Positions 37,768-49,742 of a stretch of 64,000 nucleotides of DNA are shown one piece after another (the stretch's first letter is position 1; each line of letters starts with the position of its first letter). Origin of the DNA: Leptodontidium sp. MPI-SDFR-AT-0119 (taxonomy: Eukaryota > Ascomycota > Leotiomycetes > Helotiales > Leptodontidiaceae); assembly GCA_020726505.1 (NCBI GenBank), contig JAHLEZ010000003.1, positions 992,001 through 1,056,000 of the forward strand, given 5' to 3'. The notes below the pieces were generated by a model. The model did not search any database. It worked only from the letters and a program-made list of their open reading frames with translations, and was not told the origin of the DNA. The position numbers and the translations under genes were made by a program.

Positions 37768-38658
37768 TTAACCGTGGCGAAGCGAGGTCCCGTGACCCCG
37801 GAGCCTGCGGAGGGCCGTCGCGGACAAGACCTCGTCCTTATTCACATCCAACTCCATATCCGCATCACTCTCCCTACCCGCCACCAAGCCCAACAATCTC
37901 GCCAGTTCCTCCACCTCTCCCTTCTCCAACCCCTTGTCTCCAGACCTGCTCACGGGTACGAAAGCATGTAAATCTCGACACTCACTAGCCTTAAAGTTGC
38001 ATTTCAGACTAGCTATTGCCCAGTGCCTATTTTCATTATTACTATTGGAACCTTGGGTAGTGAAGCCAGAGGATTTAGATTCAGTGAAGCAGAGCGCAGT
38101 GAAAGCAAAACTCGCTAACAGGTCAAACTCTCCTCCAAGCCATCCATTCCAGCAACCACATCGTTTCCTTGCTCTTCAAATTCATTTCCATTGTCCGGCA
38201 CCTTGGATTGTTTCGCTGCAAGGAGAGCAGAGAGCTATTCTCGTCAGTCAAGCAAACAAAACACAGACACCTGTTGGTAAGTCAATAAATATCGAGCTCG
38301 AAGAAGTGGGAAAACATACCTTCTCAGCAACCGCCTTCCAAATCTCCTCCTCCATAACTTTCTCTAGACTCACTCCCTCTCTTCTGCAAACACATCCGCA
38401 CACGCAGAGACCCTGAAGACCGAGCTGCTTCTCTTGGTTGAGGAGAGAAGAGATGTTGATTCCGAGGGGGAGGTTGAGATCCCATGATTCTGCTAGAGAG
38501 GGGGGCAAGTAGGTTTGTAAGAGGATGGAGAAATTGAGGAGGGTCTGTGGGGGGAGTTTAGTGGCCGTGGTAGTGGATGTTGGTGTTGAAGTCGAAGTTG
38601 AAGGATGGGAGAGAGGTGCGGTCGTGAAGGGGACATGTAGTGAGGAGATGGTAGACAT
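37768..38658 (-). CDS. Unknown protein gene abutting the Helitron
   Basis: Exon 1 begins MSTISSLHVPFTTAP at 38658 and runs to about 38318 (KVMEEEIWKAVAEK before a GTATGT donor). It is Thr/Ser/Pro-rich at first, then contains LQGLCVCGCVCRREG, a short Cys-rich element. The last exon (about 37,936-37,768) reads DKGLEKGEVEELARLLGLVA with an acidic stretch and ends at TAA 37768-37770, exactly where RIP-like DNA begins. A possible middle exon (about 38,225-38,120, KQSKVPDNGNEFEEQGND) does not join in phase with the others, so the gene model is incomplete. Family not recognised. Confidence 0.45.
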
Positions 38659-39533
38659 GGTTTTCGGGTTTTGATGCTGTGGTGTTGGAGTTGTGAAGTG
38701 AAGTAAAGTACTAGTAATAGCTCTTTCAATGGGCAAAGTAGAAGAAATTTCTTAGAAGTCTTTGAGTTAGAAACATGTGTTGGTGGGAAGAGTGGTGGAA
38801 GAGGCAAGAAACCCTCTCCCAAAGCCGGGGTAGTCCGTTTGTTTGCTTACCTGCCTACCTGCCTGCCTTGCTTTCTCTCCCCTCCCTTCGGCTTTGTTTC
38901 GTAGGCTGCCGCCACCCCAGTCCGGACTCGGTATGTTGCATGTGTGAACCATGCTTAGCTTCAAGCTTTGCACATCTCGAGTACCAATTTCTCACTCGAC
39001 TTTTCTTGAAATCGAGGCCTTTCTGACAACTTCAACAGGTGGGTTCGCACAACAACGGATCAGTTTTTTTTTATCTACTTACTACTTGGTTCTGAACTCG
39101 TTTCTTCCTCTTCTTAAAGCCGATGATCAACGTGAATAGGGAAAGAGTGACTCTTAGGCCATCCATACCACAAGATATCGAACCCTTTTGCCACAACAAA
39201 GCTGAATGTCGACTGCTGAAGTACGTGTCCGTGAGATCCAGGATCGAAAGGGACCGAAGGCCAAGAAATTTCACAAGAAATGAAAATCAAGAAAGCTCAT
39301 AGTAATAACAAATTATTTTATTTTACTTTCTTAATACCTAAGAACCGGTTCCCAATCCAACCCAATCCAATCCAATTTTTTTATCTATGCATATCTCATA
39401 AATTCATGAACGGCAGTTTGTCCTCCTAACGAGTTTCAATCCAGCTCCCCAACCCTTCGAAGTCAATGCTGACCTTCCTAGGAACCTAGTCTCCAAACCC
39501 TCCATCCCAGAACAACGAAACGGAAGCACAAAT
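38659..39533. other. Intergenic
   Basis: 875 bp between the 3' end of the GH3 gene and the 5' end of the unknown gene. No supported feature. Confidence 0.45.
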
Positions 39534-42500
39534 CTACAAAGCCTGGCTCAAAGGCAACTTTCTCGAGCTGGATCCAACATACACAGTCTTTGTTGCATCA
39601 GTGATGACCCAGTTCTGGGCTACTGTATCCCAATTACTGAGATCTCGTCGCGTGATATCGGCTGTGAAGGTGGCAGATTCACCGGCATCAATGCTCAAGC
39701 GCTCAAAACCACGGAGAACGACTTTGGGTTGGTTGGAGCCTCCAAGAGAGACGTACAATTGAGGAACCTCTTCGCCGTTGACAGATCCAGTGTTCCGAAT
39801 AGTAGCTTCGACGGTGTAGAGGACGTCCCAGAGTTGAGGGTTTCCACCGGGCGCGCCACCAGCTGCGAGGAGGGGTTGAGGTGATCCATCGACGGCTCCT
39901 GGAGGCATGAACTGATCTGCTGTCTGGCCATATGCGGGATCCGCAGAAGCAGTTCTAGCATCGCTACTATTAAGGTATGGGTAAATGTATTGCCAAATGT
40001 GGGGGAAGCTTGCGTTGGGGAAGAGGTAGTCGCTTAGATTGGTCGAGAAATTACCAAGGACTGGCGCAGCTTCTGTCGTTCCAGTAGTGGGCGTGTAAGC
40101 ACTGACGTTGTGTCTAGTAACAGTGAGGTCTGAATACTCGAACGTGGTGTACGAGAGACCGAATCCAAACTCGTAGATTGGCGTGGTGTTAGTACGGTCG
40201 AAGGCTCGGTAGTCGATAAACACGCCTTCAATAAACTCGTCTTGGGGAGCTCCTTCACCGTTGTTTGGCTCGTAAAGAACATCGGTGCCGTAGCTCTCGC
40301 GGGTAGTTCCCCACGTGAAGGGAGTGCGAGCTGCAGGGTTGACCTTTCCATAGAGGACATCTGTGATACTATTTCCACTCTCTTGACCTGGAACACCTGC
40401 CCACAGAATCGCCGTGATGTTCGGGCTGTCGTACCATTCGGAGACCAAAGTTGGTCCAGTAGAGTGAATCACAACAATTGTGTTGTTGCAAAGTGCGGAA
40501 ACATTCTTGATCAAGTCGTCTCCGGATCCCCAGAGCGTGAGATTCTGTCGATCGCCCTCATTTCCATCCACATTAATATACCCTTCGCCAGAATTGGCGT
40601 TAACGAAAACGATAGCAGTTGCATAAGCTTGAGACACTAATGCCTCAATTTGGGAAGTGGCGTAGTTGTCCAAGACACTCTCATATCTTGTGCCATCTGC
40701 AAGTGCCTGGTTCTGCAAAGCAACATCTGGAGTTACCAAGTAAGGGAAGTTGGAACTTCCAGATCCCCATGCCATTCCTAGCGTACCATTATTGCAGCCG
40801 CGGTCTGGACAACTGTTCGGGCCGTTGATATTAGGTCCAGCATCGTCACCAATCACAGCCAGAAATCTTGGCTTGTTGAGTGGCAGTGTGTTGTTGACAT
40901 TCTTAAGCAAGACAGTAGCTCTAGCACCGATGTCGCGAATCAAACTGGCATGATCACCGCGTACATCGACATGCCAGTTGACTTGCTGAATGTTGGCTCC
41001 AATAGAAGCATGCAAGGGACCAAAGGTATTAAGAGTCCAAGAATCGAAATTGATCGGAGGCTCGTTGAGGGTCAAGCCGACTTTGAAGTAGGCAGCCATG
41101 ATTCTCATAGCCATGTCGTCGATTCGCCATTCTGGCACAGTTCCATTAATGACAGCGAGAGTCAGATTTGTGCCCCAGTAACTGTCTCCAGTGTTGAAAG
41201 AGGTGTCTCCTGGCATGGTCACTGAAGATGAACGAGTCAGTATTTATGTTCCAAGAGAAGGCTCATGACAATGTGATCACTTAAGATGGGCTTCCTCGTA
41301 GTCTCAATAGAAATCTTGATTCTCCGATCCAAAAATTCCAGAAGAAAGATCTAGAAATGTACTCACTATCAAGTCCTGCAGCAGCCGATGCAGCTCCAGT
41401 GTGCTGAGCCTGCCAATCACTCATAACAAAACCTTGGAATCCAAGTTCATCTTTCAAGATATTGTTCAGAAGCTTCGAGTTTTGGCAACCATAAGAGTTG
41501 TTGATCTGGTTGTAAGAGCACATGATCGAACCGACACCAGCTCGAATTGCGTCAGCAAAGGGCCACAGATAGAGCTCGTGCATGGTAGTATCGTCGATAT
41601 TTGAGGATATTGACTCAGTAATGTTGTATCCGTACCCGATAGCTTCTGGAGCTTGACGGAAGTGTTCCTGGCACCCTGTTACGATAGCTAAAAGGAAAAC
41701 GGGACTGAGAATTCCATACCTGTTCATTTGCAATGAAGTGTTTTGCGCAAGCAATAATTCCAGCATCTTGTGTGCCCTTGACAGTCTCTGCAATTGCAAT
41801 GCCAGCTAACAGCCGTCAGACAAGTCTTCATTATCTAGAATGTGGCAACTTACTCAGATATGGATCAGGTGAGAAACCTTCCCAATTTCGTCCACCTTCA
41901 GGCGCCCTTCCAAGTGGTCCAGCAACAGGTCCAAGTTGAACAGTGACACCCTTAGCCTTATGTTCTTCACCCATAGCATGACCTCTCGCATAGAAGAGGC
42001 CCCGGTCAAAAGTCGCAGCAACAGTCTGTCCAGAAGAGAAAACACTGTTGTAATCCGTGAATCTCAATCCAACAGGAGCATCCTGCATACAGAGTGATCT
42101 GAGTCCCAAGCGAGGAATCGAGCCGACCTATTCACGTCACTATGCATGTTTTCTGGGTTCTGACATTGGGGCATAATTACCTGACCAACGCATTGCTCGC
42201 CTTCCCATCCAACACCGGTGGTGAGATTGACTTTCTCCAGAAGTGTGAGCTGTGAAACGAAATCCCTTGCTTTCTCGTACGCGTCCGCCCATTCACCTTG
42301 TCCAGACATCCATGGCGAAGGGTAAAAAGGCGGCGAGAACTTAACATCATCTCCTGAGTCGGGAGATGTGGTGTTGGGATATGTCTGATGATGATTTAGT
42401 ATGAATTCTTTACTGTAGAGGTAGCTCGTAATGATAAGAAGCAACTCCTTCATGACCCACATGCTGGGTATGGGCCGTGGTTTATGGATGCTGGGGCAGG

Positions 42501-42625
42501 AATTGTACGCAAAAACGTGAGATGCGGTGTAGTTGGTGACTTACTTGTCTTGCCAAGACGTGGGTTGAAGCAGCCACACCCGTTACACTCGTTGCCAACA
42601 CGGCAACGGCGATTGAAGAAAACAT
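39534..42625 (-). CDS. Secreted beta-glucosidase, glycoside hydrolase family 3
   Basis: Extracellular enzyme releasing glucose from beta-glucosides such as cellobiose. ATG at 42625; exon 1 (42625-42545) encodes a signal-peptide-like [20 protein letters not shown] with a nearby LARQ end, then a spliced [13 protein letters not shown]. The N-terminal GH3 barrel includes [40 protein letters not shown] and [26 protein letters not shown] carries the catalytic Asp (SDW). The alpha/beta sandwich and a C-terminal fibronectin-III-like domain ([24 protein letters not shown]) follow. About six exons; the length near 860 residues is normal for fungal BGLs. Many N-glycosylation sequons. Confidence 0.95.
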
Positions 42626-44603
42626 TATGAATATCAACCGAACTCAATCGCAACCAAAAAAGCGTCACTTCGGATTGAAACACAAAGTCTCCAAATGTCG
42701 TCAGAACATCTGAAAAAAGTTGCCGGCCAGCTCTCTTAATACCTCCGCCGATCCATCCTCCGCTTCACAAAGAGACGCAAGTCTTGTCAAGGATGTTGAG
42801 CTTCCCCGCCGTCAGCATTTTTCGAACCCCTTCACTGCAGAAGCTCTCAGGGTGTCCAAAGACTCCAAACCCCATATGGCTTAGAATGGCGGCTCCATCA
42901 CCCCAAGTTTCTGAGATCGACACGCCACTACGCTTATTCCGGGATTCCGCTGTCGAGGGGCACAATCAGGTCATGACGGTGCCGAGTGAGTGGCTCGGGA
43001 GTGGGAGAACGAGACTGGTGATCAGATGGAAACCAAGGAAAAATAAGTAGGGCCGAAATATGAGGGGGTTTGCGTGTACGAGTAAGCCAGTTTATTTTGT
43101 TCAAGCAGACAGGAAAAAGTCTTGTTTTGATCTGATTTGTCTTCCTTTCGTTCATAACCCAAGATTTCTATTCAGCACCGTACCAAGTACGGACATCACA
43201 AAAGTCTTTCCTCCATCCGATCGTCAAAAACGTCATGAAGTAAGTGCCTCTGCCGGGCATCCCTGTTAATATCCCGCTGTGGCGTGTCGGGGTCTCCACA
43301 GCACTGCTTTTATTTCTCCATGTCTCTGTATGAGCCGTGCATTGACATTCTCCATATCTGACAACATGAGCTTGAAAATGCCGCTGAGAAGACTACTGTA
43401 CTACGATTACAGTTGCGTGCATAAGAGCGCCCGTTACCAGACTTGAGCCTCTCTTCTCTTATCAACCCTCATCCGGCGTGAAAGTTAGGCGGAAAGTCCG
43501 GAGAGAATTTGAATGATAGTCATCTCAAGTCACCAGCCTATGCCCAGCCACGCAGCTGATGAAGCTCTTACATCCAGTCCGATCCAGTACCTAAAAGTGT
43601 CGCCGAAATCTCTCTTGGCCTTCGCGAAAGCTACCTTGAGAAGCTAGAACTGGATAATCTTCGGCAACTATCACCTCGATGTGGGGAAACTCTGGAGACG
43701 AGAGGGAAAGATGGGGCTGACAAGTGATCCATTCAGAATGGATGTTAGTTTCTGAGCTATTACAAAGCTACCAAGTAGTGAAATTCTTCGGGATATCTCA
43801 TTCCGCTCCTCTATAATAGGAGGCGATTATCAGTTTGATGGGTTGGTCAACGGGTACGGGTCTCCAGACCAGACCAGAACATGGGATTTCACGTTCTGGA
43901 TATGTTGTTTGGGAAAGGGGTTAGAAGAAACAGCTCCCAGATCAATGGAGAACTTATCAATTCAACATGGGATTCTGACACGCCTCACACCTACTGTACA
44001 AGCTTACCTCTATCCATCCCACCTTCAACCACCACAACCCCGCTCCACGCATGCCTGTCCCTCATCCCGCCTCTAACTCCTCAACATGCCATACCATGCT
44101 GCCAATCGTCTTGGTATCCAGTACTACCCACTCTACAAGAACTCACCTCCGCACACGATCTAAAAAAAATCTCCTCCTCCCCGGAATTCCGCGGGCAGCT
44201 AGTAGCTATGGGGCCGTCTCTCCAGTGTCGGCCCGAATGATATGTCGGTCCATCTTACACATCTACCCGACTAAGTATGCAGCACTACATCATCGAGATC
44301 CCGGGCTAGAAGTCCATTGCGCAGTGTCAGTCTTGTCCGATAGATGTATCACGTTATCAAATACTCTTCAAATCTGAGATTTGGAAAGTACTCCTTCATG
44401 AGCTCATTGATGAGTGAACCACTAGAACTATTTTTCTCCAGCAAAGCGAGCGAATCAATCATTAAAACCATAGGTATGAGCTTTTCATTGCAAATCGATC
44501 GCTATTCTAGTTCTCGCATAGACCTCGTCATCTCTAAAACGAACTATTATACAGCTTCAAAATAAGCCTGGTCTCCAAACCACCCACAACGCATTTTCGC
44601 CTC
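42626..44603. other. Intergenic: GH3 promoter and ERG24 3' flank
   Basis: Two kilobases without a supported gene. Several GTGGGG/CCCCAC-type words (for example 43681-43686) match the loose CreA carbon-repression consensus SYGGRG, which would suit a beta-glucosidase promoter, but such words occur often by chance. ORFs at 43,843-44,377 show no protein-like content. Confidence 0.4.
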
Positions 44604-46196
44604 CTAGTAGATACCAGGGATGATCCGATACTTCACAATCTGCTGATACTTCTTCCAGTCATCGCCGTACTTCCGAATGCACTTCGCCTCGTCTCTTCTC
44701 TCGCGGTGGATGAGCAAGATCGCAAAGTAGAGCACGTAGAAGTAGGTGATGATCATGCCGTATCCTCTCGCAGAACCCTGCAGGACCTCAGTGTACTCTG
44801 TTGGTCCAGTATACACGAAGGATTTGTTGGCAAGTGACTGGCCAGTTGCGGGTGCGACCGAGCTGCGCTGAACGAGGTATCCGGCAACGCCAGTTGGGAG
44901 GGAGTATGCCCAGGATTGGAACCAGTCACCAGCATAGTTGATATGGCGTGCGGTTCCCCACCAGCCAGAGATCAAGAGCTTTGATCCGGACTTTGTCTCC
45001 AGGTATTTGAGATGGGCGACACGAGGGTCGTTGGGGTTGGTACGGAAACGATTCTTTTCGTTGTTGGCACTGCGGAAGATACCGTATCCAGCGCTTAGAA
45101 CTCCGAGAACGCCAGCTGTGCCTAGAGGTCCCAAGGTCAATGGATATGTTGCGAGGTATTTTGCCTGGAGAGAGTAGACGAATGGGACCCAGACAAGATC
45201 GCCAAATGAAAGCATGAATCCAAAGCCGTCGGTTGTGATGTCCATGGTCGTCAGGATAGCATTCTCCATCCAGAAAGCGTCAAGGATGTAGAGCACTTGG
45301 AAGAATGTGACCAGCAGAATACTATCTGTCACATAGCCGTATGTTCTGTACTGACGCGCAACGAAGGCAAAGTCCAAAATGGCCCAGCCCATCATGCCCG
45401 GACGCAACTCCATGAACTCCTTGATATCGATCTCGCCGAGAAGAGGAATTGTAACTCGAGGATTGAGCTCACGGCCAATGAACCAGTCGTACAGCATATT
45501 GCCCGAATGTCCACCATCTGCCAACTCTCGACGATCCGCATTACCAGGCTTGACGCTGAAGCTGCGGACGTAAACGAAAGTAGCCAAGGAATAGGCTATG
45601 AGGATATTGGCCGTGGCGATTTGGAGGTAGTTGTCGTAGATGTAGGTCCAGACAGGGAAGTCTGCGCCTTGGTAGGCTGTACCTGCTGCAAGGATTGCAA
45701 AGGTGACCATGGTGGAAGACCATGCTGCAAGGTATTAGAATTGTTCAGGATGGCTTGAATAGGGACCATACTGTTGAACTTGTACTTGAGGGTTCCCCCA
45801 GTCGCAAGCTCGACACCTGCCTTTTCCTCTCCTGGCAATACACGGTGGAGTACCAAGCTGAGTAAGTAGTATCCTAACACCTTCGCAGAAACATCCCAGC
45901 TTGCCAGTCCATATATACCACTGGTGGGCCATCCAGCATCTTGCTTGAGTCTTTCGATGGTCAATGTCGAGGGGGCGAGAACTGAGGGAACAGGGCAGCC
46001 AGAGATGTCGTTGCAGAGGAAAGTGAAGGCATATATGACAATTGGAAGACCGAAGGAGATAACGAATGCGCCGGGGCTATGGAAAGTTAGCACATCATCC
46101 AATGTCGGACGGAAAATGCACATACGGTCCAAAGAACTCGTAGCCATGCGGTTCGGCATGCTTGACGGCTACGGCTTTCGAGGATTTGGGCGCCAT
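44604..46196 (-). CDS. ERG24: Delta(14)-sterol reductase
   Basis: ER-membrane enzyme of ergosterol synthesis that reduces the C14-C15 double bond with NADPH. Three exons: ATG 46196 (MAPKSSKAVAVKHAEPHGYE), 46076-45770 approx., and 45724-44604. Multi-pass membrane protein with the family signatures SGNMLYDWFIGRELNPR and LLISGWWGTARHINYAGDW near the C-terminus, and the terminal DEAKCIRKYGDDWKKY plus a final PGIY. About 490 residues, as expected. It is the target of morpholine fungicides in other fungi (family knowledge). Confidence 0.96.
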
Positions 46197-47524
46197 GACG
46201 AGTTGAAGAGAGAGCCAATTGAATTATACGAATGAGAACTTGTGAGGGCCCGTCCAGGGCATTTAAATAGAGGGGTTGCGGAGGGCAGCGAGCGGATCTA
46301 GAATTTTGTTGATTATGGGCTCATCCGGTTCTCGAGATGCCGTCGTGTTCGTGTTTTTATCGATGATGGCTTCAAGGTCTGCACTGTCACTGGAGCGGCC
46401 CGTGCTTGCTTCTGCGCAGGTCACTTGCAGATGTGGCTTGGCTTGGCTGATTGTTCCTGATCGGGTTGGACATTCAACAGTTGGAATTCATATGAAGTAT
46501 TCGAGGAATTTTTGTTCCAGTCAAAGATGAAAGCTATCAAGGAAAGGAGGAGAAGTGAACTCCGTTGGAACAGTAGATTCCAATTCCAAAATGCTCATTG
46601 ATATATGATATGAAGACACTGGTCACACTTTTCTACGACACACACTTCTCTCCAAAGTCGGATAGACCAGATCCCGGCCGTCCACAGCCTCACTTGAAGC
46701 TGACAGATGTGTTTGTTTGGCTTTTGTCGGCCTCTTTCTAGCAGAGGGAATGCGCAGAATCCGACGAATCCGACGAATCCGACATGTTCACTTGGTGATA
46801 ATTCAGTCCATGTCTCCGCCCAGGTTAAGCAGCCAAGGCATAGCACTCGAGCGAGGTTGGTGGTTGGTTGCACCAGAATTACCTCCTTCGGGCAATGGTT
46901 TTACAGGGGTCAGAAAGCACTTCATCCTTGGGTAGCAGGCTCTCACCACTACTTATATCGACCGAAGAGATAATTGCGCAGTTACAGTGACGGACATTCA
47001 GAACAGCCGCTGTGAGCCTTGACTTGTCACCGAGTGACGAATATGATGGCTTGGGCCTGATAACACCATTCTACGGTATCTACCTCGGTTTGCAGAGCCT
47101 CCCATTATCCCGTCAAGAGGCTTATCATTTGTGTCCTCTTCTTTCAACTCTGTTAGATATGTTCTCCGACAAAGCTGAGCCTTTGCGGAAGTCGTTGTTC
47201 AACTTAGATTCAAAATTGGGGGAGGTATGGCTTCGTCAGCGGCTTGAGTAAGCAGTCCACATTACCGAGCGAGGGGTACAGATCTTAACATGCCATAATT
47301 TACGTTGTTTCTCCAGTAAATGAACTTTGTTGCACTTCGGAGGCATCAAAAAACAGTGATTGCGTCATATCAGCATGAAATTCGAAGCTCTCGGAACATT
47401 CAAGCAAGCATCGCCAATCCAGAGAAAAGAAAGAAAATTCAAGCACAGCCAGTTCCCCACTCTTTCAAAAGAGCCAAATAGAATTCATCCAAGAATTTTC
47501 AACTACTACCAGCAAGCCCATGAT
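46197..47524. other. Intergenic
   Basis: 1.3 kb: ERG24 promoter and 3' flank of the DUF899 gene. A 9-bp tandem (AATCCGACG, nearly three copies, 46758-46783) is present. The 80-codon ORF 47012-47251 has no recognisable content and I leave it out. Confidence 0.45.
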
Positions 47525-48420
47525 CTACTTGGTGGAGCCCTTGATGTCCTCCTCGGTGTATTGGTCGTGGAGCTTCCAAAAGTTCATTTTGGTCTCCTGC
47601 CTCCCCAAAGGGGTGAGATCCAGGATGCCGTAAGTTGGAAGCAAGAAGTCCAACCCTCTTGCATAGGTGGAGTAGGTATGGAATACTTCATTGGACTCCT
47701 TGAAAAAGACACTCATGCCTGGACGCTCACCCTTTGCAGGGGTTGAGGGCTTCTTGTACTTCTCATTTTGTCAGCTAAGAGCCTTTTGCGGGCTGGTGTG
47801 ATCAAAAACTTGACTGTCTGAAAGAACGTACATTGTACTCCACAGGTGCGACAGATTCATCAAGAGTCACATGGAAATCATAGTTGAAGTCCGAGCCGAA
47901 GGAAGAGCTGGAAAAGTCTCGATTCAGCATACACACTTTTGTGAAAAGCTCTGGAGATACATACTACCATGGATAGTTCCATCCCATCCTCTTCTTGAAC
48001 TTCTCAATCTTTGCAATCGGGGCCCGGGACACCAAGACCAGAGTTGTGTCGCGAGAATTCAGGTGTTCAAGCGATGATGGAAGGTTATCGGCCAGAAAGC
48101 TGCATCCTTCACATCCAGATTCATCATCGGGGGCAAGCATGAAGTGATAGACCACAAGTTGCTTGCGTCCTGCGAAGAGTTCAGACAGCGTTGCCTTGCT
48201 GTTGGGCCCTTCGAGTGTGTATTCTTTGCTGAGTTTCACCATCGGGAAGTCCTTTTGAAGCTGGGACTTGAACTCAGCAGCTGCACGGGTAGCTGCCTTC
48301 TCCTTTTCGAGGAGTTCTTTGCGGGCAGTGAGCCATTGTTCTTGAGAGACGACCTGAGTCGGGCTCATCGTTAGCCAAGTAGCTTCGAAAGGTTTGACTG
48401 CTCCTTACCTTGCCAGGCAT
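47525..48420 (-). CDS. DUF899 thioredoxin-like protein
   Basis: Member of the DUF899 family, thioredoxin-fold proteins common in bacteria and fungi; the biochemical role is not established. Four exons: MPGK (48420-48409), then VVSQEQWLTARKELLEKEKA onward, then the SSFGSDFNYDFH exon, then YKKPSTPAKGERPGMSVFFK to the stop at 47525. Family marks: LFAGRKQLVVYHFMLAPD, GCEGCSFLADNL (CxxC), LVSRAPIAKIEKFKKRMGW and FHTYSTYARGLD. The GCEGCSF pair of Cys sits at the thioredoxin-like active site. About 245 residues. Confidence 0.9.
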
Positions 48421-49299
48421 GATGAAGATTATATGTGATCTTGAGAGAAGTTGATTGATTGGTCGGTTGATCGAAGAGATGGATGTGCTTTGTTCTTGTA
48501 ATTATGTGGTTTTGATGTTGTATCTTGGAAGAGTGAAGAGGTAGTTTCTCTGGGAAAACTCGTTCTATTTATCTCATTCGGATGCCGATCTCTACGCCCT
48601 CATCATGGGGAAACTGAATTCCCGTCTGACACGGTGCTTTGGAACAATCGCGAGTTCATGCATCTACCATGGCTTTTCGTGTTAAGTTCAACGCGAGTTC
48701 ACGTGTACTTAGACGGTCATGATTACTATTCATCGACCGTGCATTTCTTCCATCCAATTGACGACAGAAGCGAGTCGGAAAGTTCAAGCCCCCTCACTGA
48801 TGCCTGGCCTGCCGTCACTCGTGAGGCTTGAAATCGGCACTTGCTTGTTAATCAAACTCAATCCGTATGGTGTCAAGTACGGCCGTACGTTTGAAACCCT
48901 GGGCTATTCGTTAGCGGATCGTCAAGTTCAGGCTCCAAAGTCTCGTGGGCTTGAAGTGGCGTCAAGTCACAACTATCATTTAGCCAACTCCGACTCCTGT
49001 AACCGGATTTGAGCTTCTGCTCATATTGACGACATGTTCTCTGATTGCCAAAAAATTGAAAGTCTATTCAATAGCGCTCGTATTATCAATCTTCTGTACC
49101 TCCACAGGAGAAGTCAACACGGGAACACAAGCAAACAGCCGGAGAAAGAGCCAATAGGAGCCTCAATTGAACTCCACTCCCCATTTTCTTCGTCTAATAT
49201 AATCGAGCAATCAGGGTCTCTCTAGTTGGTATAAGTGGTAGAATATCTCTCCGGTGATTTGCTACTAGTGGGTGTCATACAAACGGAAGGCTTGCCGAA
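48421..49299. other. Intergenic
   Basis: 879 bp: promoter of the DUF899 gene and flank of the hAT insertion. No gene or RNA supported. Confidence 0.45.
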
Positions 49300-49307
49300 T
49301 ACACCGA
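49300..49307. repeat. hAT target-site duplication, left copy
   Basis: TACACCGA, identical to 52279-52286 on the other side of the element. Eight bases is the duplication length made by hAT transposases. Confidence 0.9.
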
Positions 49308-49327
49308 CAGGCCATCCATTAAGTCAG
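49308..49327 (+). repeat. hAT terminal inverted repeat, left
   Basis: CAGGCCATCCATTAAGTCAG; pairs with the complement of 52259-52278 with three mismatches (positions 9, 11 and 12). Confidence 0.88.
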
Positions 49328-49742
49328 CTAGCTTACAAGCAAGTCAGTCAGCTGAGCTATTCCTGTAAGCCAATCAGCGAAGAGATATATTTATATAAGT
49401 CAGTAAGCTCATAAGCTGCTTATAAGCGGCTTATAAGCTAGCGCCATTATATTACAGGATTTTAGAGTTAGTTTGAGGGGTAGAATACATGGTGTTTTAG
49501 TATGATTTTTATCGAATTCCTGGGGGTTTCGCTAAGCCGGAGCGGAAAAACTACCTCCGGCAACCTTAATATCTTTAGAATATCGTCTATTTAGCCTCAA
49601 CTACGTTAATTGATCTCTTATATCTCCACTAAACATGTCTCAACTGTCTTCTCCTATTGAATTGAGTGATAATATATCACAAACATTATCTTTACTATCT
49701 ACGAGCTCTTTAGTACCTCTACAGAGCGCGTTTTAACGTATA

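Noticed and set aside
43843..44377. Overlapping small ORFs between GH3 and ERG24
   Set aside because: No protein-like composition and no conserved motif.
47012..47251. 79-codon ORF on the plus strand
   Set aside because: Intergenic, no domain or repeat, no supporting splice or leader; likely chance.
49215..49290. tRNA-like segment TAGTTGGTATAAGTGGTAGAAT
   Set aside because: A-box-like only; no B box and no foldable cloverleaf.
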